Below, in pieces: positions 1-5,156 of a stretch of DNA of 6,197 bases. This stretch comes from Ignavibacteriota bacterium (GTDB lineage Bacteria; Bacteroidota; Kapaibacteriia; Palsa-1295). The stretch spans positions 1 to 6,197 of the forward strand of contig PLXB01000209.1 in NCBI GenBank assembly GCA_003151215.1. The letters run 5' to 3'. Under the pieces are notes generated by a model that was given only the letters and a program-made list of their open reading frames with translations, did not search any database and was not told where the DNA came from. The stretch's first letter is position 1; every line of letters begins with the position of its first letter. The position numbers and the translations under genes were made by a program.

Positions 1-2
1 AT

Positions 3-296
3 CTTTTCGGCGAGGCGAATATCGTGCAGGAAGTGATGCGCCATTCGCGCGAAGCATATTCGAAGGGCGATGAGCTTAACGGCAAGCTCTTCGATTACGT
101 CAATGCCGATGAGCGCACTCATCTTGCTAAAGGCATTAAGTGGTTGAAATATATTTTCAAAACCGATTCCGTTCAGGAGATCACACAGAAAACTAAAGAA
201 ATCGCCATCAAACGCCTCTTAGAACTCGGCATCATCGATCATGAAGTAGCCCTCACTATCTCGCATAAGGAGCTGGCGAAGATCATTGGGGAATAA
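3..296 (+). CDS. C-terminal part of a possible ferritin-like (DUF455-like) protein, 5' end outside window
   Basis: The reading frame is open from the left edge of the window to a TAA at 294-296, giving 97 visible residues. A GTG at 24 could be taken as a start, but the frame continues upstream without a stop (LFGEANI precedes it), so this is more likely the tail of a longer gene. The sequence is helical, charged and without membrane segments. It contains DYVNADERTHLAKGIKWLKYIF, where ExxH followed by a G-x-x-W pattern resembles the last metal-binding helix of ferritin-like proteins such as DUF455. The remaining residues form a helical C-terminal tail ending KELAKIIGE. The family call is made by eye from this one motif and could be wrong. 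An AT-rich dyad lies just after the stop. Confidence 0.4.
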   Translation, partial: LFGEANIVQEVMRHSREAYSKGDELNGKLFDYVNADERTHLAKGIKWLKYIFKTDSVQEITQKTKEIAIKRLLELGIIDHEVALTISHKELAKIIGE

Positions 297-297
297 A

Positions 298-342
298 CTG
301 TCTGAACCTTAATTTTAAGGGTTTTAGAATTTTATGGACAGG
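298..342 (+). repeat. AT-rich nested inverted repeat after the first gene, possible weak terminator
   Basis: CCTTAA (307-312) and TTAAGG (315-320) form an AT-rich hairpin, followed by T-rich sequence (GTTTTAGAATTTTA). An outer 5-bp pair, CTGTC (298-302) with GACAG (337-341), encloses it. TTTTA recurs at 313, 322 and 330, an 8-9 nt period. It starts two bases after the preceding stop, as a terminator would, but the stem is weak. A dispersed intergenic repeat is the other reading. Confidence 0.35.
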
Positions 343-383
343 ATTGCTTGTTCACATCCGACGTAATTCACACCCTCAAATTA

Positions 384-488
384 ATGACCCTGTTCGAAAA
401 ACTAAAGCAAGCAAAAAGCGAGGAAGATGTAAAAGTTATTTATATCAAGGCGCTTGGTGGTTCGCAAAGCCTTGCAAAAACGAAATGA
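384..488 (+). pseudogene. 34-codon fragment resembling the N-terminus of a restriction/methyltransferase-type protein
   Basis: ATG at 384 opens 34 codons to a TGA at 486-488: it begins MTLFEKLKQAKSEEDVK, followed by VIYIKALGG and SQSLAKTK. The pattern of a short amphipathic helix followed by EDVKxxYIKALG resembles, from memory, the first residues of large type II restriction/DNA-methyltransferase proteins seen in Ignavibacteria and Bacteroidota, which continue for hundreds of residues. Here the frame stops at once, so the likeliest reading is a decayed remnant. The match is from recall, not a search. The second half overlaps another coding-like stretch in a different frame (433-555), suggesting a frameshift or fused debris. 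A genuine 34-residue peptide is possible but less likely. Confidence 0.35.
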
Positions 489-555
489 GAGCGGGGATTT
501 TGCACCCGTGAACTTCAAAGATTTTGAAGCGGCATTGGGATTCTTGAAGGCATGA
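457..555 (+). CDS. Short coding-like stretch of unknown function, possible gene tail
   Basis: This frame is open from 433 to a TGA at 553-555. A GTG at 457, seven bases after AAGG (447-450), is a possible start and would give a 32-residue basic peptide beginning VVRKALQKRNESGDFAPV and ending EAALGFLKA. Its composition looks like real protein rather than chance. I do not recognise it. It may be the C-terminal end of a gene whose front is lost. The last 21 bases recur after the second lipoprotein gene with one change, a synonymous Leu codon (TTG to CTG), which supports this frame having been translated. Its stop overlaps the next short ORF as ATGA. Confidence 0.3.
   Translation: MVRKALQKRNESGDFAPVNFKDFEAALGFLKA
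535..555 (+). repeat. 21-bp direct repeat, copy 1 (upstream of lipoprotein pair)
   Basis: The sequence begins TTGGGATTC and ends GGCATGA. It matches 1839-1859 at 20 of 21 positions, the only difference being T544 versus C1848. In the frame ending in TGA both copies read LGFLKA-stop. The two copies bracket the tandem lipoprotein genes. Confidence 0.7.
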
Positions 556-608
556 AAGCTTTTGTCTTTCGGAACTTAACGCTTGCGTTTTTCTTTTTCA
601 GCCGATGA
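552..608 (+). CDS. 18-residue hydrophobic ORF overlapping the lipoprotein start
   Basis: ATG at 552 opens 18 codons (MKAFVFRNLTLAFFFFSR) closed by TGA at 606-608. The 5' end overlaps the preceding stop as ATGA. The 3' end overlaps the lipoprotein start as ATGATG (605-610), an arrangement that permits re-initiation. The peptide has a basic N-terminus and a hydrophobic run like a truncated signal peptide. It may be a coupling leader or a leftover signal sequence from a duplication. No Shine-Dalgarno sequence was seen and chance is not excluded. Confidence 0.2.
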   Translation: MKAFVFRNLTLAFFFFSR

Positions 609-1186
609 TGAAATTTTTTCTTGCCGTTAGTCTATCTGCATTTTTCTTATGTTCATGCAGCAAAAGCAGTAATCCGGCATCGCCTATGGTGAGCGATTCG
701 ACTGCCTTTCCGAACCACTTTTTTTTCGAGAAGGGTGGGAATCCCTATTTGGGCGGATGGGCGTTCCATCCGTCAGACCCGGCTGAATTACCGATTTACG
801 AGATGGTCGCGCCGCCAACGGGAGGAACGTGGTCTCTGAAACTTCATAAAGCCGATCTTCCGAGCCCGATCAATAGTGTGACCGAAACGTTTTCTGGTCT
901 TACGAGCGGGATCTATGAGCTATCGGCCTGGACGAAAATGAAATATCTGCTTGCGGGGATCAACCCCTTAGGACAGGTCTCCATTATTAAAAACAGATCG
1001 GGTGTTTTATCGACGGTAACTGTCTCAAGCGGTGATAGCACCGGATGGCACATGGTTACCCTCGATGATACGCTCTGGCTCTTACGAACCGATTCTGTTA
1101 CCATCATGCTTGCCGGAGGAGTTGGCGATTCTTCCACTCATGGAAATGCCCTGTGGTTCAACGACATCACATTTGGGAAAAAGTAA
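605..1186 (+). CDS. Lipoprotein with jelly-roll-like domain, paralogue 1
   Basis: A 193-residue protein with a lipoprotein signal peptide: MMK, a hydrophobic run (FFLAVSLSAFFL), then lipobox LCSC with the lipidated cysteine at residue 18, followed by SKSS. It is expected to be anchored in the outer membrane or periplasm. After a short linker comes one domain of about 155 residues, rich in beta-strands. Landmarks are FEKGGNP (41-47), WAFH (52-55), GGTWSLKLH (73-81), SGIYELSAW (101-109), DTLWLL (145-150) and HGNALWFNDITF (169-180). The final W-F-N-D-I-T-F strand is typical of jelly-roll carbohydrate-binding or galactose-binding-like modules, but no ligand can be assigned. The ATG at 605 or the adjacent one at 608 starts it; there is no clear Shine-Dalgarno sequence. 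A paralogue follows after 17 nt in the same direction, so the pair is probably one operon. Confidence 0.85.
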   Translation: MMKFFLAVSLSAFFLCSCSKSSNPASPMVSDSTAFPNHFFFEKGGNPYLGGWAFHPSDPAELPIYEMVAPPTGGTWSLKLHKADLPSPINSVTETFSGLTSGIYELSAWTKMKYLLAGINPLGQVSIIKNRSGVLSTVTVSSGDSTGWHMVTLDDTLWLLRTDSVTIMLAGGVGDSSTHGNALWFNDITFGKK

Positions 1187-1203
1187 AAGAAAAAAAATCT
1201 ATT

Positions 1204-1827
1204 ATGCGACGAGCGAATTTTTATCTGTCTTTAGTTCTTTCTTTATACGTGCTTTCTTCCTGCAGTAAAAGCACCGAACCAAGTTCAAATATCACGCCAG
1301 CCGATAGCACCTATCTGATTCAGCATTCCATGTTCGAAAAAAACGGACAGCCTTTTGTCGGCAATTGGACCTTTCATAATGCCGAGGATGGGGATACGGC
1401 GTTATTCACGAATCCCGGCCGCTACTTTGATACGGATGTACCTTCCGGAGGCGGCACATATTCGTTCAGGCTGCACACTTCCGATTTTTTAAACCAGTTC
1501 AATCAGCTCACCCAAAGTTTTACCAACCTCAAGAGCGGCATCTACAATCTCTCAGTATGGCTGAAGTATAAATATGTACTTGATCCGGCGACCTTTCCTC
1601 CAAGTTGGATTGCCATTATTAAGTCAAACGGAGGTACTTCGGTAATTGCAAAACAGAACGCAGTTGATAGCTTAACCTGGCAACAGGAGACTATTCTTGA
1701 TACACTGACCCTTCTTCCGACCGATACCGTAACGGTTGTTCTTTCAGGAGGTGCAAAAAACGGAGGCCCGAGTGCACACGGCAATCCACTTTCGGTAGAT
1801 AATATTAGTTTCCGGAGATTACCTTAA
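1204..1827 (+). CDS. Lipoprotein with jelly-roll-like domain, paralogue 2
   Basis: A 207-residue protein started at ATG 1204. The frame extends back to 1153, but that would overlap the previous gene and bury the signal peptide. From 1204 it begins MRRANFYLSLVLSLYVLSSC, with lipobox LSSC and the lipidated cysteine at residue 20. The mature part is clearly homologous to the preceding gene product: FEKNGQP, WTFH, GGTYSFRLH, LKSGIYNLSVWLKYKY, IAIIK, DTLTLLPTDTVTVVLSGG and HGNPLSVDNISF align in order with its counterparts. It has an extra loop of about 8 residues (PGRYFDTDVPSG region) and another after KYKYVL. This is a diverged tandem duplication. Function is unknown; a cell-surface or periplasmic binding role is inferred from the lipobox and beta-sandwich pattern. 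No convincing terminator follows. Confidence 0.85.
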   Translation: MRRANFYLSLVLSLYVLSSCSKSTEPSSNITPADSTYLIQHSMFEKNGQPFVGNWTFHNAEDGDTALFTNPGRYFDTDVPSGGGTYSFRLHTSDFLNQFNQLTQSFTNLKSGIYNLSVWLKYKYVLDPATFPPSWIAIIKSNGGTSVIAKQNAVDSLTWQQETILDTLTLLPTDTVTVVLSGGAKNGGPSAHGNPLSVDNISFRRLP

Positions 1828-1838
1828 GCATCACTGAG

Positions 1839-1859
1839 TTGGGATTCCTGAAGGCATGA
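1839..1859 (+). repeat. 21-bp direct repeat, copy 2 (downstream of lipoprotein pair)
   Basis: This is the partner of 535-555 (20 of 21 identical), starting 11 bases after the stop of the second lipoprotein gene. The single difference is synonymous in the LGFLKA-stop frame. The flanking bases on either side are unrelated between the two copies. Confidence 0.7.
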
Positions 1860-1963
1860 GGCACAAAGAAGTTACGAAAGCTGAAATAAAAAAGTTCTGG
1901 TGTAATAGCATGGTTAATACCTAAAGAAATCATTTTTTTTGCCCTTATTTTTCAATAACTTAA

Positions 1964-1973
1964 TAGGTGCCTA
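1964..1973 (-). promoter_or_regulatory. Isolated TAGG-N2-CCTA dyad, inverted copy
   Basis: TAGGTGCCTA is the exact reverse complement of the TAGGCACCTA core at 2167-2176. It is itself a dyad (TAGG/CCTA around two bases). It lies about 160 bp upstream of the first of three direct copies and may be a distal binding site for the same protein, or a chance match. Confidence 0.3.
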
Positions 1974-2037
1974 CTCTATTTCATTCTAAACACTTCGAAA
2001 CATTTACAAAATTTCTGCGTAAAATACATCTCCAAGA

Positions 2038-2053
2038 CCGGCGGACCCGCCGG
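2038..2053. repeat. GC-rich perfect palindromic hairpin
   Basis: CCGGCG-GACC-CGCCGG is a perfect 6-bp stem with a 4-base loop; a seventh G/C pair could close the loop. It is far more GC-rich than its AT-rich surroundings. No T-run follows on the plus strand and no clear one on the minus strand, so it is not a standard terminator. It could be a REP-like dispersed intergenic element. Confidence 0.55.
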
Positions 2054-2119
2054 CGACGTCCAAATCAATTTCGCCATTATTATCGGTTGTTTGTCGTTAT
2101 TGCGTTGACTAAGATTTTC

Positions 2120-2217
2120 CGAAAGGCACCTATGTTCGTCATTTTAGCAAAAAAAATATCTGGCGATAGGCACCTATGTTTTGCGCAATTCACAAATAAA
2201 TCCTCGATGGGCACCTT
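2120..2217 (+). promoter_or_regulatory. Three phased copies of a GGCACCT dyad upstream of and overlapping the -35 box
   Basis: Copies start at 2120 (CGAAAGGCACCTATGTT), 2164 (CGATAGGCACCTATGTT) and 2205 (CGATGGGCACCTTGAC). The first two match at 16 of 17 positions; the third shares the first 12 with one change from the second. Spacings are 44 and 41 bp, close to four helical turns, so the sites would lie on nearly the same face of the DNA. The core ATAGG-CA-CCTAT of the middle copy is a 12-bp dyad, as expected for a dimeric regulator. The third copy runs into the TTGACA of the promoter. If transcription starts near 2252, the site centres are at about -40, -81 and -125. Activation or repression cannot be told from sequence. 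Confidence 0.5.
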
Positions 2218-2246
2218 GACAAAACCCCTTTAATTTCGTATATTTG
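2216..2246 (+). promoter_or_regulatory. Strong predicted promoter TTGACA-N17-TATATTTG
   Basis: TTGACA at 2216-2221 and TATATT at 2239-2244 are separated by exactly 17 bp, the optimum for a sigma-70-type promoter. The downstream hexamer extends to TATATTTG (2239-2246), which also fits the Bacteroidetes -7 consensus TAnnTTTG. Transcription would start near 2252 on the plus strand. No plus-strand gene follows before the convergent dehydrogenase gene, so the product would be an untranslated or antisense-reaching RNA. The -35 box overlaps the third GGCACCT repeat. Confidence 0.6.
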
Positions 2247-2251
2247 TATTC

Positions 2252-2400
2252 AGAAGTTTAACCGGCCTCTCGTTTCTGCGCTTCTCTTTTAGATCCCGCC
2301 AGGGATCAGACGTTTCAGGAAAAATTACGAGGTAAGAACTTAAAGATTTTTTGCTTATTTTCGTTTGGATTTTGATCGCTTCATTGGAAGTGATCATTTA
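2252..2400 (+). ncRNA. Candidate structured non-coding RNA
   Basis: The sequence behind the promoter can fold into nested stems. CTCGT (2269-2273) pairs with ACGAG (2327-2331). TTCTG (2274-2278) pairs with CAGGAA (2316-2321) with one bulged G. A perfect tip hairpin is formed by GATCCC (2292-2297) and GGGATC (2302-2307) around GCCA. A second hairpin at 2373-2396 follows. No open frame with a normal start and ribosome site is present. I do not recognise a known RNA family, and the 3' end is uncertain because no good T-tract terminator was seen. It could alternatively be an orphaned leader whose gene was lost. Confidence 0.35.
2373..2396 (+). repeat. 10-bp inverted repeat, possible transcript end
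   Basis: TGATCGCTTC (2373-2382) and GAAGTGATCA (2387-2396) pair over ten positions including one G-T wobble, around an ATTG loop. It is followed by TTTACC rather than a full T-run, so it is at best a weak terminator for the candidate RNA. On the other strand it sits about 85 bp beyond the stop of the dehydrogenase gene. Confidence 0.4.
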
Positions 2401-2422
2401 CCAATAGGGATTAAGCTTTGCC

Positions 2423-2477
2423 ACTATTGAACCACTATATCCATTACGACTATGAACACCATTTATACTATGACTAT
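2423..2477. repeat. Cluster of ACTAT repeats
   Basis: ACTAT occurs five times, at 2423, 2434, 2449, 2467 and 2473, in 55 bp just beyond the 3' end of the minus-strand operon. The spacing is irregular (11, 15, 18 and 6). It may be a decayed short tandem repeat or simply biased sequence. Confidence 0.3.
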
Positions 2478-2478
2478 C

Positions 2479-3252
2479 TTAATTAACTCTATGTACCACT
2501 GCAGCGCTTGCTTGCGCCGTCGGGAAAATAATGATCTCGGCGATCTGCACGTGATCAGGGCGCGAGGCGCTCCAGACTATTGCATCGGCAATATCCTCAG
2601 GCGATAAGGCTTTAATGGTTTTATATACCTGTGCTGCCTTTTCTTCGTCACCATGAAAGCGGACTTTAGAGAACTCCGTTTCAACTAAGCCGGGATCGAT
2701 CGTCGTGACACGCAGCGGCGTATCGACCAGATCCATGCGCAAGCCTTTGGTGATGGCATCGACGGCAAATTTCGAAGCGCAATACACATTGCCTTTCGGA
2801 TATACTTCATGTCCGGCGATCGAGCCGATATTGATGATATGCCCCTTACCGCGAATGATCATGCCTGGGACGATCTCGCGAGTGATAGAGAGCAAGCCTT
2901 TGACATTCGTATCGATCATCTCTTCCCAATCCTGCAAGAGTCCATCCTGCAATTTATCCAGTCCGCGGGAAAGCCCTGCATTATTGAGAAGAATATCTAT
3001 CATCCGCCACTCTTCCGGAAGTATTGTAAGAGCGAGATGAACAGCTTTCTGATCGCGAACATCAAGTTCGAAGATATGAATATCAATATCAGGATTTTTC
3101 GAATGAATTTCCGATTTCAATTCTTCGAGGCGTTTCAACCTGCGAGCACACAAAAGAAGGTCGCAGCCTTCTTTTGCAAATGCAATTGCCGCAGCGCGAC
3201 CAATGCCGCTTGATGCTCCCGTGATGAAAACGGTTTGGGATCGTAAGTTCAT
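2479..3252 (-). CDS. Short-chain dehydrogenase/reductase, YdfG-like (3-hydroxy acid / malonic semialdehyde dehydrogenase type)
   Basis: A complete classical SDR of 257 residues, cytosolic and NADP-dependent by expectation. Visible motifs are TGASSGIG (11-18, cofactor loop), ARR at 36-38 (arginines favouring NADP), NNAG (90-93), N116, catalytic S144 in NIGSIAG, and YCASK with Y157 and K161. The C-terminal half resembles E. coli YdfG, with EEWRMIDILLNNAG, DWEEMIDTN, RVTTIDPGLVETEFS, VRFHGDEEKA and the ending VVHRVN. YdfG oxidises serine and related 3-hydroxy acids and reduces malonic semialdehyde; whether this protein shares that substrate is inferred. The start ATG is only 3 nt after the GH44 stop and has no Shine-Dalgarno sequence, so translational coupling is likely. 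It is the last gene of the minus-strand group. Confidence 0.9.
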   Translation of the reverse strand: MNLRSQTVFITGASSGIGRAAAIAFAKEGCDLLLCARRLKRLEELKSEIHSKNPDIDIHIFELDVRDQKAVHLALTILPEEWRMIDILLNNAGLSRGLDKLQDGLLQDWEEMIDTNVKGLLSITREIVPGMIIRGKGHIINIGSIAGHEVYPKGNVYCASKFAVDAITKGLRMDLVDTPLRVTTIDPGLVETEFSKVRFHGDEEKAAQVYKTIKALSPEDIADAIVWSASRPDHVQIAEIIIFPTAQASAAVVHRVN

Positions 3253-3255
3253 TCG

Positions 3256-5142
3256 CTATTTTACGATCAGTATTTTTTCACTTAGCATATTCTCACCGTC
3301 ATTGAGTAATACTTCATACACTCCGCTTGCTCCGCTCCATTCGATCGTACCTGCGCCTTGTATGTTCTCGTATTTCGATACGATTCTTCCTTGCATATCG
3401 GTGATTTGCAGAGAAGATAAGCGAGGAACATCATAATGAATAAGAGAAGTATGATTCAAAGGATCATTGGTGCACCATAATTCTCTTGGAGCGACCGGTT
3501 CCACGCCAACAGCTTCCTTCACTTTTAATGTAAATATAAAATGATAGATGCTCTGCGGTTTTGCCTGAAAGATCGTATTATTTCCCGAAATGCTCTCTGA
3601 TGCGTTCGACGTGTAGATTCCGGCACTATCGGGAGAAATTCTATAAAGCGAATAGGACGAAAACTCCTTCTGGGAATTGATCGTAATATTCAGATCGGAA
3701 TGCTCGGTGAATTGCTTGTCTATGACAATGACATGCAGCTTCGTGCTGTCACGGGTATCAAGAGAAGCATAGACTGATGCTGCTGCAGGATCATTACTTG
3801 TTGCTTTGCAGGAAATATCTCCGAATGTTGATTTTGCTCCGTCGTAGTTGCGGTATATTTTATATGCAGACGCAACGTAACTTTCAAGCGGTCCCCAATA
3901 ACTCGAAAAATAAACATTGTATTCTCCGAAAAGTCCAAATACATCAGACATCGCAATTGCTCCGGAGATCGATGAATCGCCGCCGTAATTGATCTCGGTG
4001 AATGCAAGCTTTGTGCCGGGATTATATTTCTCAATTGATGCTTGAAGCCAAGGCAGCAATGCAACCGGAGAGTAATACTGCCCGATCCAGCTATTTTCCG
4101 TATAGCTCGAATCCCAAAGGGAACGCGGCGCCTGTTCGCGGGCTGCAGCGACGCCTGAATCGGCATTCATGATCTGCGTAATGCGCAAAAGCTGCCCGGT
4201 CTTATCTTTTCCCTGCGCTTCGGGATACCAATGAAGATCGAGAACATCGAGCAAACGCTTTCCGAAATTATCCGAGGAATCTTTCATGCTCGAAAGATAG
4301 GCATTGATATATGTTCCGAATGACTTATAGGAATTCCAATCCGGAGCATTCTGAAAAGTCAAATACTCATTATATCCATACATCACGCCGCCGAATATTT
4401 CTGCAGATGGATCAACTGCCTTCACAGCTTTTGAAAGAGCCGACGATTTCGAAATATATTCTGCAACTGTCGGTTGATTCGGATGAATGCGCGGATGGGT
4501 CGAAGACCAAAGCCCGGGTTCATTATCTATTTCATAACCACGGATGCCATGAGGTATTTGTCCATGATCGTATTTAGTGACGAGAAAATTTACTTCCTCA
4601 TCCATATAAACAAAATTATCGGTTGTATCGGGGAAAAGAGCGAACGGACTGCCTTTAGCAAATTTCACTTCTTTCCATCTCGGCGAAGGGGCAGTTTCCG
4701 ATTGAGCAACAGTGCCGTTAAAATCAGCCGCAACATATCCTGCCGCTTGCAATGTCACAAGCGAATAGCAATTCATCGCAAGAGAGGTGTCGTGAAAGGC
4801 AGTGATCACAATGCCGGGTTTCAGTGCATCCGCTCCGGTGATGCCGGCAATATATGTCAGGTAATCGTCGCTATGATTGATATAATCTGTGCCGGCATTG
4901 GAAGCATTGTTTTCCCAATTATATCCGGTAAGCCTGTTGCCGCCGATCCTTCTCGCAGTGATGTTTTCATCCCTGTCATCGGATTGCCCGTTCGAGCCAT
5001 AGATGAAAGGGCTGATCGCATGAGTATCTATTTCGGGATAGATATTAACGATGATCGGGTTTTGAGCAAAGCATGGGAAAGCAGCTCCCATTAAAAATAA
5101 TAGGAATAGCACACGGATGACAGGGATTAGGCGGATTTTCAC
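3256..5142 (-). CDS. Secreted GH44 endo-beta-glucanase with type IX secretion sorting domain
   Basis: I place the start at GTG 5142 (628 residues). It has AGGAAA (5154-5149) at ideal spacing and yields a signal peptide: MKIRLIPVIRVLF, then a hydrophobic core ending PCFA, with cleavage after about residue 26. The frame runs on to 5214 inside hmgA, but that adds a non-signal prefix. The mature protein fits glycoside hydrolase family 44. It shows GGNRLTGYNWENN (67-79), YEIDNEPGLW with acid/base Glu208 in NEP, a THPRIHP segment, DLHWYPEA (302-309) and TEINYGG with nucleophile Glu383. The family cleaves cellulose, xyloglucan or related beta-1,4-glucans with retention. A beta-sandwich region follows the barrel. 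The last 65 or so residues (ITDMQGRIV, GVYEVLL, EKILIVK) look like a Por/type IX secretion tail for export or surface attachment. It lies 14 nt after hmgA. Substrate within the family is undetermined. Confidence 0.9.
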   Translation of the reverse strand: MKIRLIPVIRVLFLLFLMGAAFPCFAQNPIIVNIYPEIDTHAISPFIYGSNGQSDDRDENITARRIGGNRLTGYNWENNASNAGTDYINHSDDYLTYIAGITGADALKPGIVITAFHDTSLAMNCYSLVTLQAAGYVAADFNGTVAQSETAPSPRWKEVKFAKGSPFALFPDTTDNFVYMDEEVNFLVTKYDHGQIPHGIRGYEIDNEPGLWSSTHPRIHPNQPTVAEYISKSSALSKAVKAVDPSAEIFGGVMYGYNEYLTFQNAPDWNSYKSFGTYINAYLSSMKDSSDNFGKRLLDVLDLHWYPEAQGKDKTGQLLRITQIMNADSGVAAAREQAPRSLWDSSYTENSWIGQYYSPVALLPWLQASIEKYNPGTKLAFTEINYGGDSSISGAIAMSDVFGLFGEYNVYFSSYWGPLESYVASAYKIYRNYDGAKSTFGDISCKATSNDPAAASVYASLDTRDSTKLHVIVIDKQFTEHSDLNITINSQKEFSSYSLYRISPDSAGIYTSNASESISGNNTIFQAKPQSIYHFIFTLKVKEAVGVEPVAPRELWCTNDPLNHTSLIHYDVPRLSSLQITDMQGRIVSKYENIQGAGTIEWSGASGVYEVLLNDGENMLSEKILIVK

Positions 5143-5146
5143 GGAT
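5112..5146 (-). repeat. Four-unit 9-10-nt repeat containing the GH44 start codon and signal peptide 5' end
   Basis: Read on the minus strand, ATCCGTG, ATCCGCC, ATCCCTG and ATCCGTG begin at 5146, 5136, 5127 and 5118 (spacings 10, 9 and 9). The GTG of the first unit is the chosen start codon. The following units encode IRL-IPV-IRV, the basic and early hydrophobic part of the signal peptide. From memory, similar ATCCGTG-rich arrays occur as dispersed intergenic repeats in this group of bacteria. Confidence 0.6.
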
Positions 5147-5156
5147 GATTTCCTGG

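Larger units (their letters stand above)
1828..2119. other. Intergenic stretch without a convincing gene
   Basis: Between the lipoproteins and the promoter region I find no supportable protein gene. A 22-codon ORF at 1856-1924 (starting MRHKEVTKAEIKKFW) could be debris. A longer open frame from a GTG at 1967 to 2233 has an arginine-rich, low-complexity product and runs through the repeats and promoter, so I treat it as chance. An 8-T run lies at about 1933-1940 without a good preceding stem. It contains the inverted GGTGCC dyad at 1964 and the hairpin at 2038. Confidence 0.6.

Noticed and set aside
1153..1203. Extended N-terminus of the second lipoprotein
   Set aside because: It overlaps the preceding gene and would put 17 charged residues before the lipoprotein signal peptide. 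The ATG at 1204 gives a normal signal peptide.
2120..2217. CRISPR-like array
   Set aside because: There are only three short, imperfect repeats, the third of them partial, with no cas genes. The link to a promoter fits operators better.
1967..2233. Open frame of 88 codons on the plus strand starting at GTG
   Set aside because: The product is arginine-rich and low in complexity, has no ribosome site, and runs through the GC-rich hairpin, the repeats and the promoter. It is most likely chance.
2292..2307. GATCCC/GGGATC hairpin as a rho-independent terminator
   Set aside because: Neither strand has a T-run directly after the stem. It is better explained as the tip of a folded RNA.
2351..2404. 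TTG-started hydrophobic 17-residue ORF (LLIFVWILIASLEVIYQ), reminiscent of type I toxin peptides
   Set aside because: The only start is TTG, the nearest GAGG is about 18 nt away, and the ORF overlaps the hairpin 2373-2396. Not enough support.
2452..2607. Plus-strand ORF of 51 codons starting at ATG 2452
   Set aside because: Most of it is antisense to the well-supported dehydrogenase gene, with no ribosome site and no recognisable product.
4474..5094. Long plus-strand open frame opposite the GH44 gene
   Set aside because: It is a mirror of the GH44 coding strand, whose protein has clear catalytic motifs. The plus-strand product has no recognisable features.
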